A stretch of DNA of 64,000 nucleotides from CAZHOV01 sp964534315 (GTDB lineage: Bacteria > Bacteroidota > Bacteroidia > Chitinophagales > Saprospiraceae). How positions within the stretch are numbered: position 1 is the first letter of the stretch; each line of letters opens with the position of its first letter. Below are positions 47,421 to 55,472 of the stretch, piece after piece. The notes under the pieces are model-generated. The model saw only the letters and a program-made list of their open reading frames with translations. It ran no database searches and was not told the DNA's origin. Location of the stretch: positions 1-64,000 of the forward strand of contig CAZHOV010000005.1 in the NCBI GenBank assembly GCA_964534315.1. The letters run 5' to 3'. A program made the translations under genes and the position numbers.

Positions 47421-49010
47421 TTACGATTTCGACAAGTCTCGTCCGCCTTTGAGGTAATCCTGGTATTCTTCCAGTTGTTCCCATTTGCCGTCGACAGCGA
47501 GGCGGGCCTGTTCGGGCCAGGTGTCGGGGGTATGCATGCGGTAGCGATCGCCGGCTTCGGAGAGGATGATCTTCAGGTGTTCGACTTCGGCGTTGGCCAG
47601 GTCGGACCAATTATTCAGGCCAGCCATTTTGAGGAGTTGCTCGATCTTGGGGCCGATACCTTCCACGATTTTCAAGTCGCTAGGATCTTTGAGAACGGTT
47701 ACCGCGACCGGTTCTTCCTTTTCTTCTTTAAAAAGTAATAGCTTTTTGGCCTGCCCCACCCAGTCGTCCCGCTCAATACGCCCGGGGAAGTAGCCGATAG
47801 CAGTAGTGACCTGGTTGATCAGGTCGTCATCAAACTGACTGATTTGCTCGTAGGTAAAAATTCCGATGGCGTTGAGCTTTTCCTCAATGAAGGGGCCGAT
47901 CCCTTCGATCTTGGTGAGGTCATCCCGGTCTTCTACAGTAGCTACTTTTATTTTAGTACTAATTAGTCGTTCAATCTCATTCCGGTCAGAACGAGCTTTT
48001 TGCAGAGCTTGCTCTTCTTCTGTTTCATCAATTACTCCGGCGGGGGAATTGGCAGGCTCTGAGGCTGAAAGCGGAGGATGCCGATGTTCATTGCGTTGCA
48101 ACTCCTCCAGGGCTTGTTGCAAATGGGCATTCTCGAACGATAACTGCTCTACTTGTTGTCGGATAGCGGAGAGGTCTACCATTTGTCCTTCTAAATTCCG
48201 GAAAGAAGCGTGTTCGTTTTCCAGTTTTTGTAATTTGGCAGCAATGGCTTTGAGGCTACCACTTTCTTGTTCGAGTTTTAACAACTTATTATTAATGACT
48301 TGCAGGGTTTGATTTTCTTTTTCCAGCAAAGTTAATTTCTCTTGTAGCTTCTCCACCCCCTCAATTTCCATAGATTCCAGCCGGATCTGATTGCTTTTCA
48401 AATCTTTATTTTCAGCTTGAAGCTGAACAACTTTTTCTTCTAATTGATCTAAATGTTCTTTTTCTTTTTCCAGCTCTTTAATTTTATTTTCCAACTGCTG
48501 GAGTTGCTCCTTAGTTTTTTCAGAAACCTCAGATTGTCGGCTTTCAGGTCTGACCGTTTCAGCTTCGTTAATAGCTTCTTTCAATTGATTTTGTTTGGCC
48601 TTCAAGCCTAAGATTTGATTATTCAGATCTTCGATTAAAGCAGCATCCGATTCCAGGCGGGTGTGGTATTTATCCAGCTGGTCATTGGCAGCATAGAGTT
48701 CTCCTTGAATAGCGCTTTTCTCCTCTTCCAGTTTCCTGAATTTGATCTGGGTCTCTTCCACTTGAATGTTGGCTTTTCTCAAATCTGCTTCCTTGAGTTC
48801 GAGCTGCTCTTTGGTACCTTCCAGGTCCGCCTTCAAAACCACTAGTTCTTGTTCCCGTTCTTCAAGTGCTTTTTTGGCTTTTTTCCCACCTCCTCTAAGC
48901 AACAGCCCGATCAATAAACCCAAAATGAATGCAATACCTAAAAAAACGAGAATAGCAATGCTGTCCTCACTATTAAGTTCTGTAAAAAGTTGAGAGAAAA
49001 AATTTTCCAT
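47421..49010 (-). CDS. membrane-anchored coiled-coil protein with two helix-hairpin-helix domains
   Basis: The 529 residues have one N-terminal membrane segment (IAILVFLGIAFILGLLIGLLL, about 18-38), and then a long coiled coil (about 45-320) dominated by Glu, Lys, Gln and Leu heptads. Two domains of the 'helix-hairpin-helix, ground-like' type follow: LTKIEGIGPFIEEKLNAIGI near 382 and LKIVEGIGPKIEQLLKMAGL near 452. Each has the GIGPxIExxL hairpin. Such C-terminal domains occur in many Bacteroidota proteins with unclear roles. DNA binding is possible but unproven. It lies 51 bp downstream of the OmpA-like gene and is probably co-transcribed. Confidence 0.85.
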   Translation of the reverse strand: MENFFSQLFTELNSEDSIAILVFLGIAFILGLLIGLLLRGGGKKAKKALEEREQELVVLKADLEGTKEQLELKEADLRKANIQVEETQIKFRKLEEEKSAIQGELYAANDQLDKYHTRLESDAALIEDLNNQILGLKAKQNQLKEAINEAETVRPESRQSEVSEKTKEQLQQLENKIKELEKEKEHLDQLEEKVVQLQAENKDLKSNQIRLESMEIEGVEKLQEKLTLLEKENQTLQVINNKLLKLEQESGSLKAIAAKLQKLENEHASFRNLEGQMVDLSAIRQQVEQLSFENAHLQQALEELQRNEHRHPPLSASEPANSPAGVIDETEEEQALQKARSDRNEIERLISTKIKVATVEDRDDLTKIEGIGPFIEEKLNAIGIFTYEQISQFDDDLINQVTTAIGYFPGRIERDDWVGQAKKLLLFKEEKEEPVAVTVLKDPSDLKIVEGIGPKIEQLLKMAGLNNWSDLANAEVEHLKIILSEAGDRYRMHTPDTWPEQARLAVDGKWEQLEEYQDYLKGGRDLSKS

Positions 49011-49061
49011 AATTTCTTTTTTGCTAAAATCTCTAATTCACAATATAGAAAAAATATTCAT

Positions 49062-49934
49062 TTACTCAATCCGAATATTCACCCTTCTGTTTTTCTGCCT
49101 GTTCTCTTCAGAATTGTTCGGAAATGCCGGTTCGGATCGCCCTTTAGAATCTACTTTTATCTCGTTGGTAATCCCGAGGTCCTGAAAATACAACCGGGTA
49201 TTTTTAGCCCTCCGTAACCCCAGGTCTTCATTAAAAGCATCTGAACCAATGCTATCCGTGTGGCCGATGATGGTCAATGTCTTGTCTTCGTTAAACTCCA
49301 GGTAAGTACTGACAGAATCCGCATAAGACCTAAACTGGGGCCCGGGATCAAATACGTCTGAATTGTATTCAAAATTGGCATCGGTATAGGTCATATTCTC
49401 AAAAGTAAACTGCAGTTTTTGAAACTCTTCGGGCGTGTCATCCTCGGGCATATCAGACAGCAAAAAGCTTATGGGCTCTTCAGGCAGGGTTTCGCCCTGA
49501 TACAGCTTGCCATCCAAAAAGATACGGTCTTCATCCACTCCTTCATTGATCAGCAAGTTACGGATCACCTCCGCCCTGGCCAAACCAATGTTCTCCTGAA
49601 AACTACCTGGTATGACCAGATTATTTTCGGTGGGTAAATAGCGACCTACAATTGTTAGTTGTTTGCCTGTTTCCTTTTTCAGATAATAAGCCAGTCGGTA
49701 TAAAAAATCTTTATTTTGCTCGTTTAATTCAGGTTGCACACTATCCCTTCTAAATAAAAACTGATCCTGATTCTCGAAAACAGGTTCATCTCCGTCCATT
49801 ACGTTTAAAGTCTGCGCCCGGATTTCCTCTTGTTCGCACAATTGCTTAATTTCACATACATAATAATATCTGGAAATCGCTGTCGTTACCAAAAACAACA
49901 GAAACAAAATGATAATCCAAAAAGATCTCCACAT
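49062..49934 (-). CDS. OmpA family protein, inner-membrane anchored
   Basis: An uncleaved N-terminal hydrophobic segment (FWIIILFLLFLVTTAIS) is followed by a middle domain that resembles a degenerate OmpA-like fold (GRYLPTENN, then RAEVIRNLLINEGVDEDRI). The C-terminal OmpA peptidoglycan-binding domain has TIIGHTDSIGSDAFNEDLGL, RRAKNTRLYFQDLGI and ENRQKNRRVNIRIE. The expected contacts with diaminopimelate (the Asp in HTD and the Arg in NRRV) are present. Its role is probably to tether the cell envelope to peptidoglycan. Two OmpA-like segments in one chain are suggested but only the second is certain. Confidence 0.88.
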   Translation of the reverse strand: MWRSFWIIILFLLFLVTTAISRYYYVCEIKQLCEQEEIRAQTLNVMDGDEPVFENQDQFLFRRDSVQPELNEQNKDFLYRLAYYLKKETGKQLTIVGRYLPTENNLVIPGSFQENIGLARAEVIRNLLINEGVDEDRIFLDGKLYQGETLPEEPISFLLSDMPEDDTPEEFQKLQFTFENMTYTDANFEYNSDVFDPGPQFRSYADSVSTYLEFNEDKTLTIIGHTDSIGSDAFNEDLGLRRAKNTRLYFQDLGITNEIKVDSKGRSEPAFPNNSEENRQKNRRVNIRIE

Positions 49935-50092
49935 AGATATTAAAATTTATGGGTTCTCTGACAAAAATTGTGGGAAATAGAATTTCAAAATAATATTCTT
50001 TTCAGCCACAAGAGCATTCAAAGATTATTATTTTTCATTCCACACAATTTGTCAAATAACGAGTTTATTTAAACGTGTAAGTTAAGGAAATA

Positions 50093-51004
50093 ATGGTAAA
50101 ATGGGAAAATGTCATCGAAAATTTTAAATCCTATTTATTGTTAGAAAGGGGGCTTTCTCCTCATTCTATTGAGGCTTACCTCAATGATGTCCAAAAACTC
50201 CATACGTATTTAACCATTCACAAAATAGAAAAAAAACCAACAGAAGTAGATTTCAATTTACTTTCTAATTTTATTTTCTGGATCAATCAGCTCGGGCTGG
50301 ATGCCCGCTCACAAGCCCGGATCATCTCTGGTATAAAAGCATTTTTCAGATTTCTACTTCTTGACGACTATATTGATACCGACCCTTCCGAATTGCTGGA
50401 AGGCCCCAAATTGAAAAGAAAAATTCCCGAAGTACTGACATTCGATGAAATTCAAAAAATCTTGCTGGCTATCGACATGAGCCACCCACAGGGCCAGCGT
50501 AACCGGGCCATGCTGGAAACGCTCTACGCCTGTGGTCTGAGAGTAAGCGAACTGATCAATCTGCGGTTGTCCTTTCTATATCTCGATATCGGTTTTATCA
50601 AAGTAACCGGAAAAAACAATAAAGAGCGGCTGGTGCCCATAGGCGAAGCCGCCGTCAAACACATCCAACTCTACATCGAAGGTACCCGAAATACTATGCG
50701 AACCATCCAAAAGGGGGAAGAAGACCTCCTTTTTCTCAACCGCAGGGGTAAGCGACTGACACGGGTGATGGTCTTTTATGTCATCAAGGAACACGCAAAA
50801 GCCGCTGGCATCACCAAAACGGTGAGCCCACACACCTTTCGCCATTCGTTTGCCACCCACCTTATCGAAGGAGGGGCCGACCTCAAAGCCGTACAGGATA
50901 TGCTCGGCCACGAATCCATCACCACTACCGAAATCTACACCCACCTGGATGCCGAATACCTCCGCGAAACCATCCGGCTTTTCCATCCGAGAAATAAAAA
51001 GTAA
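50093..51004 (+). CDS. xerD: site-specific tyrosine recombinase XerC/XerD family
   Basis: This 303-residue protein has an N-terminal SAM-like core-binding domain (about 5-90) and a catalytic domain with every active-site residue: Arg150 (YACGLRVSEL), Lys174 (VTGKNNKERL), His247 and Arg250 (SPHTFRHSFATH), His273 (MLGHESITTTEIY) and Tyr282. Size and motifs fit the chromosome-dimer-resolving XerC/D enzymes rather than a mobile integrase. No att-like repeats flank it. D versus C is a weak call. The following lipoprotein gene starts 52 bp downstream with its own possible promoter. Confidence 0.92.
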   Translation: MVKWENVIENFKSYLLLERGLSPHSIEAYLNDVQKLHTYLTIHKIEKKPTEVDFNLLSNFIFWINQLGLDARSQARIISGIKAFFRFLLLDDYIDTDPSELLEGPKLKRKIPEVLTFDEIQKILLAIDMSHPQGQRNRAMLETLYACGLRVSELINLRLSFLYLDIGFIKVTGKNNKERLVPIGEAAVKHIQLYIEGTRNTMRTIQKGEEDLLFLNRRGKRLTRVMVFYVIKEHAKAAGITKTVSPHTFRHSFATHLIEGGADLKAVQDMLGHESITTTEIYTHLDAEYLRETIRLFHPRNKK

Positions 51005-51026
51005 TGTGGAATTCGCGGAAATTCAA

Positions 51027-51034
51027 CATCTTTG
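51027..51034 (+). promoter_or_regulatory. possible -7 box for the Ig-like lipoprotein gene
   Basis: CATCTTTG, followed by CA, matches TAnnTTTG in all defined positions but one and lies 22 bp before the ATG at 51057. No clear -33 element was found. Confidence 0.35.
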
Positions 51035-51056
51035 CACCATCTATTGAAATCAGCTT

Positions 51057-52745
51057 ATGCAAAACACTAAACGCTCTATTTCAGCTATTCCCGCAGCAAT
51101 AATTTTATCCATTTTCATCCTGGCCGGTTGCGCAACCAAGTCTATGCCGACAGGTGGAGAAAAAGATACGCTGCCCCCACAGATAGACAGCGTAAAATCC
51201 ACTCCAAACTATCAGGTGAATTTTGAGAAACAAAATATCGAAATCAGATTTGACGAGTGGATAGAAATCCGGGATATATTTAATCAGGTGGTCATCTCAC
51301 CGCCCCTGGAGTTTGAGCCAGAGATCAACCAAAAGGGGAGGGGGGTGAGATTTGAATTTGCTGCAGAAGAAGTACTCCGCGAAAATGCCACCTACACTAT
51401 AAACTTCGGAGATGCCATCAGAGATTATAATGAAGGAAATGTAGCTGAAAACCTCCGGTTTGTCTTCTCTACCGGCCCCTTCCTGGACTCGCTTACCGTC
51501 ACCGGAAAAGTGGTCGACGCCTACACCCTGGAGCCCCTGGAGGATATCCTGGTTATGATGTACGACAACTACGCCGACTCTGTGGTGCGTACCAAACGTC
51601 CTTTTTATTTTTCCAAAACGGATGAATCCGGTCAGTTTACGATTAATAATGTCAAAAACGGCTACTTTAAATCTTTTGCCCTTAAAGACAACAACCTGAA
51701 TTATCTATATGACCTTTCTGACGAAGCTATCGGATTCATTGATTCCCTTACATTAGTTTCCGACTCTTTAAGCACATCCCTTTATTTTAAATTATTCCTC
51801 GAAAAGCCCCCTTTCCAACTGATGACAACCGAAGCGGACGAATATGGATTCCTGAAGCTGGGATTCAACCAATCGGCCGGAGCACTTACCTTTGACTACC
51901 AGGATATTGGTCAGCAAATATTCTCCAGCCAACAAAAAGACACCCTCAAAATATGGTACCACCAGCCAGCTGATTCCTCCTGGAAGCTCTACCTTAACCT
52001 GGATACCCTCTTTCGGGATACCATAAAAGTAAAGGGTGTGGGCCGAAAAGCATTTCTGGAAGACAATACCATACCGGTCCACGAAGCACCGTCTAAATCC
52101 CAACCCACTTTCAAGCCCTCGTCAATAGCATTTAACCACCCTATCTCCAAGATTGATACCGCATCCATCGCCCTTTTTGAAGACACCCTGACCAACCGGT
52201 TGGTGCCCACTATTCAAATCGACACCCTCAACCCTTTACAAGTTACGTTTACCTACAAATGGAAACCCGGAACGTCTTATCGCCTCGCTCTTTTTCCGGG
52301 AGCATTAACAGACTTTTACGGCCTGACCAACGATTCACTTGAATTCTCTTTTAAAACCCTCGCTCCAGACCAATACGGAACGTTGAACGTAGAAGTTTCT
52401 AATTTAAATCAAAACCAATATTACCTTTTTCAGCTACTCGATGAAAAAGAAAAAAATATAGAAGACCGTTGGATCAAAGGCGACTCCTCGCTGGCGCTCA
52501 CCTACAGGCTAATTCCTCCCGGTATATATAAAATTCGGGTCATCGAAGACTTAAATCAAAATAAAGAATGGGACCCCGGCAATTACGACCTCAAGCAACC
52601 TCCTGAAAAAGTATACCTCAAAACGTTTGAAAATTTAAGGGCTAACTGGGAGCTCAGAGCGCTGGTAGACTGGAATGAGGCAGCCCTTTTTAGCTCACCT
52701 CTCCGACAACAACCACTGAAGGAGCAACCTTCAAAAGAGGATTAA
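51057..52745 (+). CDS. Ig-like domain lipoprotein (Big_5-type)
   Basis: This 562-residue lipoprotein has the lipobox IFILAGC (Cys at about residue 25), followed by ATKSMPTGGEKDTLPP. An N-terminal Ig-like domain (about 40-140) has the family pattern IEIRFDEWIEIRD and ends LRFVFSTGP. A carnitine-like regulatory β-domain follows (VTGKVVDAYTLEPLEDILV). A second Ig-like region near 360-440 ends LEFSFKTLAP, and a final β-domain carries IRVIEDLNQNKEWDPG. Such proteins are widespread and usually encoded near core envelope genes in Bacteroidota; their function is unknown. Here lptB follows it by 49 bp. Confidence 0.85.
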   Translation: MQNTKRSISAIPAAIILSIFILAGCATKSMPTGGEKDTLPPQIDSVKSTPNYQVNFEKQNIEIRFDEWIEIRDIFNQVVISPPLEFEPEINQKGRGVRFEFAAEEVLRENATYTINFGDAIRDYNEGNVAENLRFVFSTGPFLDSLTVTGKVVDAYTLEPLEDILVMMYDNYADSVVRTKRPFYFSKTDESGQFTINNVKNGYFKSFALKDNNLNYLYDLSDEAIGFIDSLTLVSDSLSTSLYFKLFLEKPPFQLMTTEADEYGFLKLGFNQSAGALTFDYQDIGQQIFSSQQKDTLKIWYHQPADSSWKLYLNLDTLFRDTIKVKGVGRKAFLEDNTIPVHEAPSKSQPTFKPSSIAFNHPISKIDTASIALFEDTLTNRLVPTIQIDTLNPLQVTFTYKWKPGTSYRLALFPGALTDFYGLTNDSLEFSFKTLAPDQYGTLNVEVSNLNQNQYYLFQLLDEKEKNIEDRWIKGDSSLALTYRLIPPGIYKIRVIEDLNQNKEWDPGNYDLKQPPEKVYLKTFENLRANWELRALVDWNEAALFSSPLRQQPLKEQPSKED

Positions 52746-52766
52746 CCATCTTCTACTCTAAAACAT

Positions 52767-52774
52767 TACCTTTG
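52767..52774 (+). promoter_or_regulatory. Bacteroidota -7 box of lptB
   Basis: TACCTTTG is an exact match to TAnnTTTG and is followed by CA. It lies 20 bp before the lptB ATG, implying a very short leader. No good -33 TTTG is visible at the usual spacing. Confidence 0.55.
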
Positions 52775-52794
52775 CAAGATAAAACGGATGTGAA

Positions 52795-53550
52795 ATGCAG
52801 TTGAGAACAGAAAATTTAGTAAAGATCTACGGCAGGCGTAAAGTTGTCAGCGATGTCAGCCTCGAAGTAAACCAAGGCGAGATCGTCGGTCTACTCGGGC
52901 CTAATGGCGCAGGAAAAACAACTACTTTCTACATGGTCGTTGGCTTTATCAAACCGAATGAAGGGCTGGTTTATCTCGATAATAGAGATATTACCAACCT
53001 GCCAATGTATAAAAGAGCCCAAAATGGTATTGGTTATCTTCCTCAGGAACCTTCTGTTTTCAGAAAATTAAGCGTAGAAGATAATATTAAAGCTGTCCTG
53101 GAAATGACCAAACTCAGCAAGGCCGAACAAAATGAACGCCTGGAAAGCCTGATCGACGAGTTTACGCTCCATAAAGTCAGGAAAAGTAAGGGAGATACGC
53201 TCTCCGGCGGAGAACGTAGACGAACGGAAATAGCCCGTGCTCTGGCAACTAAGCCCAACTTCATCCTCCTCGACGAGCCTTTCGCGGGTATCGACCCCAT
53301 CGCGGTAGAGGATATCCAATATATCGTGGCCAAATTAAAAACAAAGAATATCGGCATCCTGATCACTGACCATAACGTTCAAGAAACCCTGTCTATCACA
53401 GACAGAGCCTACCTGATGTTTGAAGGAAGCATCCTCAAATCAGGAACAGCAGAAGAACTGGCCGCCGACGAAATGGTACGAAAAGTCTACCTAGGTAAAC
53501 ATTTTGAATTGAAACGAAAAATAATCGACCTGGATAGAGAGGGGGAATGA
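52795..53550 (+). CDS. lptB: LPS export ABC transporter ATP-binding protein
   Basis: This 251-residue ATPase powers lipopolysaccharide extraction from the inner membrane (LptB2FGC). It has Walker A GPNGAGKT (35-42), the Q-loop at YLPQEPS (Gln84), the signature LSGGERRR (136-143), Walker B FILLDEP (156-162) and the switch His193 in TDHNVQETL. The RMYKRAQ-type helix and SVFRKLSVEDNI segment are typical of LptB rather than other small ABC ATPases. It has full length. The final codons and stop merge into a repeat array. Confidence 0.95.
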   Translation: MQLRTENLVKIYGRRKVVSDVSLEVNQGEIVGLLGPNGAGKTTTFYMVVGFIKPNEGLVYLDNRDITNLPMYKRAQNGIGYLPQEPSVFRKLSVEDNIKAVLEMTKLSKAEQNERLESLIDEFTLHKVRKSKGDTLSGGERRRTEIARALATKPNFILLDEPFAGIDPIAVEDIQYIVAKLKTKNIGILITDHNVQETLSITDRAYLMFEGSILKSGTAEELAADEMVRKVYLGKHFELKRKIIDLDREGE

Positions 53551-53714
53551 GCAATGTGCAATGTGCAATGAATAATGAATAATGAATAATGAATAATGAA
53601 TAATGGATAATGGAGGACGACTTAACGACTTAACGAAAATTTAACTATTAACTACTAATTATTCATTATTAACTACTAATTATTCATTATTAACTATTAA
53701 TTATTAATTATTAG
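53546..53714. repeat. composite short-repeat element, inverted relative to 44848-45002
   Basis: In order, there are GCAATGT units starting in the lptB stop, (GAATAAT)n to about 53612, a core with AGGACGACTTAACGACTTAACG and AAAATTTAAC (53613-53645), then AACTACTAATTATTC-type units to 53714. Reverse-complemented, this is the same order as the element at 44848-45002, with a closely similar core. The two outer arrays also contain complementary 13-mers (AATAATGAATAAT with ATTATTCATTATT) and could pair. Confidence 0.88.
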
Positions 53715-53730
53715 GTGTTTTCGGGATAAA

Positions 53731-54003
53731 ATGAAAAAAAAACTCAAATATCTTCTACTTTCAATTTTAGTTTCCTTTCTTTTTTCGTGTAGCCAAATAG
53801 ATGAAAAAAAAGAAAGCGAACGGAGGCTATTAGTAGATTCTATTGTGCAGGTGCGGATAGATACATTGACGCCGGTATTGGACAGTCTGTGCGCTATTGA
53901 AATCGAGGGGAAACTCCAAAAAACAGTAGATTCTATCATACAGGAACGATTGAAAAAAATTGAACGAACCCTCCGGGAAAAAAGAAAAAAAATCAATCAA
54001 TGA
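53731..54003 (+). CDS. small lipoprotein of unknown function
   Basis: This 90-residue lipoprotein has the lipobox VSFLFSC (Cys at about 20). The mature part is almost entirely charged helix, likely a coiled coil, with ESERRLLVDSIVQVR and a Lys/Arg-rich end. Its last four bases overlap the start of the next gene (ATGA), so the two are translationally coupled. I recognise no family. Confidence 0.7.
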   Translation: MKKKLKYLLLSILVSFLFSCSQIDEKKESERRLLVDSIVQVRIDTLTPVLDSLCAIEIEGKLQKTVDSIIQERLKKIERTLREKRKKINQ

Positions 54004-54407
54004 ATAAAAAAGCAACAAATGCATTCTTACTCCTTTGCTGCTTTTGTTTTTTACTTTTCTCCTTTCAAAAAGAAAATGATAAAGTAAAAAAAGCGGTAGA
54101 AGAAGCATTGACAGAATTCAAAAAGAAAAAAGCCAAGGAATGTCATGCTAAACTATTGAAACAGGCTTCTACTATTGCTGATTCAGTAATGCTAGATATA
54201 GCCAAGCTGTCTAAAAGAGACTCTTCCAAAAGAATACGAATTCCCCGCAAACCGAATGCCCCCAAAATCCGAACGGTTGATGACACCTCGCCTATCGAAC
54301 CCTTATGGCCCATCCTCGATTCCCTCTATTTCGATTCGTTATTTAGAGACTCTATCAAGCTGGATTCCATAGGAAGAGATTCCCTTTCAAGAGACACAAC
54401 AAAGTAA
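54000..54407 (+). CDS. small secreted or membrane protein with C-terminal Asp-Ser repeats
   Basis: This 135-residue protein has an N-terminal hydrophobic segment rich in Cys and Phe (AFLLLCCFCFLLFSF), a charged Lys/Glu middle, a Pro-rich stretch (RIPRKPNAPKI), and a C-terminal run of repeated Asp-Ser-Leu/Ile units spaced 4-5 residues apart. The start overlaps the preceding lipoprotein stop. An O-methyltransferase gene begins 12 bp after its stop, so all three may form one transcript. No family was recognised. Confidence 0.7.
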   Translation: MNKKATNAFLLLCCFCFLLFSFQKENDKVKKAVEEALTEFKKKKAKECHAKLLKQASTIADSVMLDIAKLSKRDSSKRIRIPRKPNAPKIRTVDDTSPIEPLWPILDSLYFDSLFRDSIKLDSIGRDSLSRDTTK

Positions 54408-54419
54408 AATTACTCAACC

Positions 54420-55055
54420 ATGAATTTCTCTTTAAAAAAGCTAACCAATTATTGCTTAGACCATTCTACGCCCCCTGTTGATCTCCTCAACAACCTGGAC
54501 CGTGAAACTCATTTGAAGACGCTCGCGCCCCAAATGATCGCCGGCCCGCTTCAAGGTCAGTTGTTGCGCTTCCTAAGCCTGATGATACAACCAGACAGGG
54601 TGCTTGAAATCGGAACATTTACGGGATATGCCACCTTATGCCTGGCGGCAGGGCTAAAACCCAAAGGGAAACTGATCACGGTGGAAGCCAACGAAGAGCT
54701 GGAATACCTCGCTCAAAAATACATTAAGCAGTCTGACCAGGCTTCCCAAATCGAACAGATCATCGGCGATGCAAAATCGATCATCCCAACCCTTGAAGGT
54801 CCTTTTGACTTGGTCTTCATCGACGCCGGTAAAATGGATTATGCCCTGTACTACAACCTCGTCTTTGAAAAAGTCCGCCCAGGCGGATTCCTGATCGCTG
54901 ACAATGTCCTCTGGAGTGGTAAAGTCACCCAACAAGAACACGATAGAGATACTCAAATTCTCCACGCGTTTAATGAAAAGATCCAACAAGACCCCAGAGT
55001 CGAAAACCTCATGCTCCCTATCAGAGACGGCATTCTGCTGATCAGGAAGCTGTAG
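54420..55055 (+). CDS. SAM-dependent O-methyltransferase (family 3, catechol/caffeoyl-CoA type)
   Basis: At 211 residues it has normal length for the family. SAM motif I is VLEIGTFTGYATLCLA (61-76), the acidic residue after the second strand is ITVEANEE, and the metal-binding acidic residues are present (FIDAGKMDY around 134-140, then LIADNVLWSGKV near 158-169). Close relatives methylate small catechol-like compounds; the substrate here is unknown. It follows the small-protein pair by 12 bp. Confidence 0.9.
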   Translation: MNFSLKKLTNYCLDHSTPPVDLLNNLDRETHLKTLAPQMIAGPLQGQLLRFLSLMIQPDRVLEIGTFTGYATLCLAAGLKPKGKLITVEANEELEYLAQKYIKQSDQASQIEQIIGDAKSIIPTLEGPFDLVFIDAGKMDYALYYNLVFEKVRPGGFLIADNVLWSGKVTQQEHDRDTQILHAFNEKIQQDPRVENLMLPIRDGILLIRKL

Positions 55056-55472
55056 ATAATTTATCCGACTAATAGGCTGTCTTGTAAGTCTATAAGCCAT
55101 CCATAAATAAACAAACGCAACCGATTCTTGTAAATAAAAGAAAGAGGCCTTAAAAAATAAAGCCTCTTTCAGCATAGTGTAATGTTGGGGTCAGGTGCTT
55201 ATTTGTGGGTTAGACAAAAAAACATACAAATATAGGGACGAAGGAATTTCCTTCATCAACTTCTTCTGAATAGTCTTTGTGTAAATCGGGAACGATAAGT
55301 GAAGATCGTTCTAGTTTCTAGTTCACCAATCAGTTTTTGGAAAGCTCTTATCGGGGGGATAATTTTTTCTTCCAATTATGTAGACTTTGGTTTTAGAAAA
55401 AGGTCACAATTTGTCCGATAATTACTACAATTTTTATAAATTCAATAATTATACCAAAGTTGAAGATGCGTT
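55056..55472. other. 417-bp intergenic region with one hairpin
   Basis: Apart from the hairpin at 55140-55170, I see no gene, repeat array or clear promoter box. The right half is AT-rich and must hold the promoter of the sterol-desaturase-type gene. Confidence 0.5.
55140..55170 (+). terminator. perfect 9-bp hairpin after the methyltransferase gene
   Basis: GAAAGAGGC (55140-55148) pairs with 55162-55170 around a 13-nt A-rich loop. It is flanked by A-rich sequence on the left and has no T-run on the right, so it is a better terminator for the minus strand. It is probably still the end of the plus-strand transcript. Confidence 0.5.

Noticed and set aside
50093..51004. Tyrosine recombinase as a mobile-element integrase
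   Set aside because: Length and motifs match the chromosomal XerC/D type, and no att repeats or cargo are visible.
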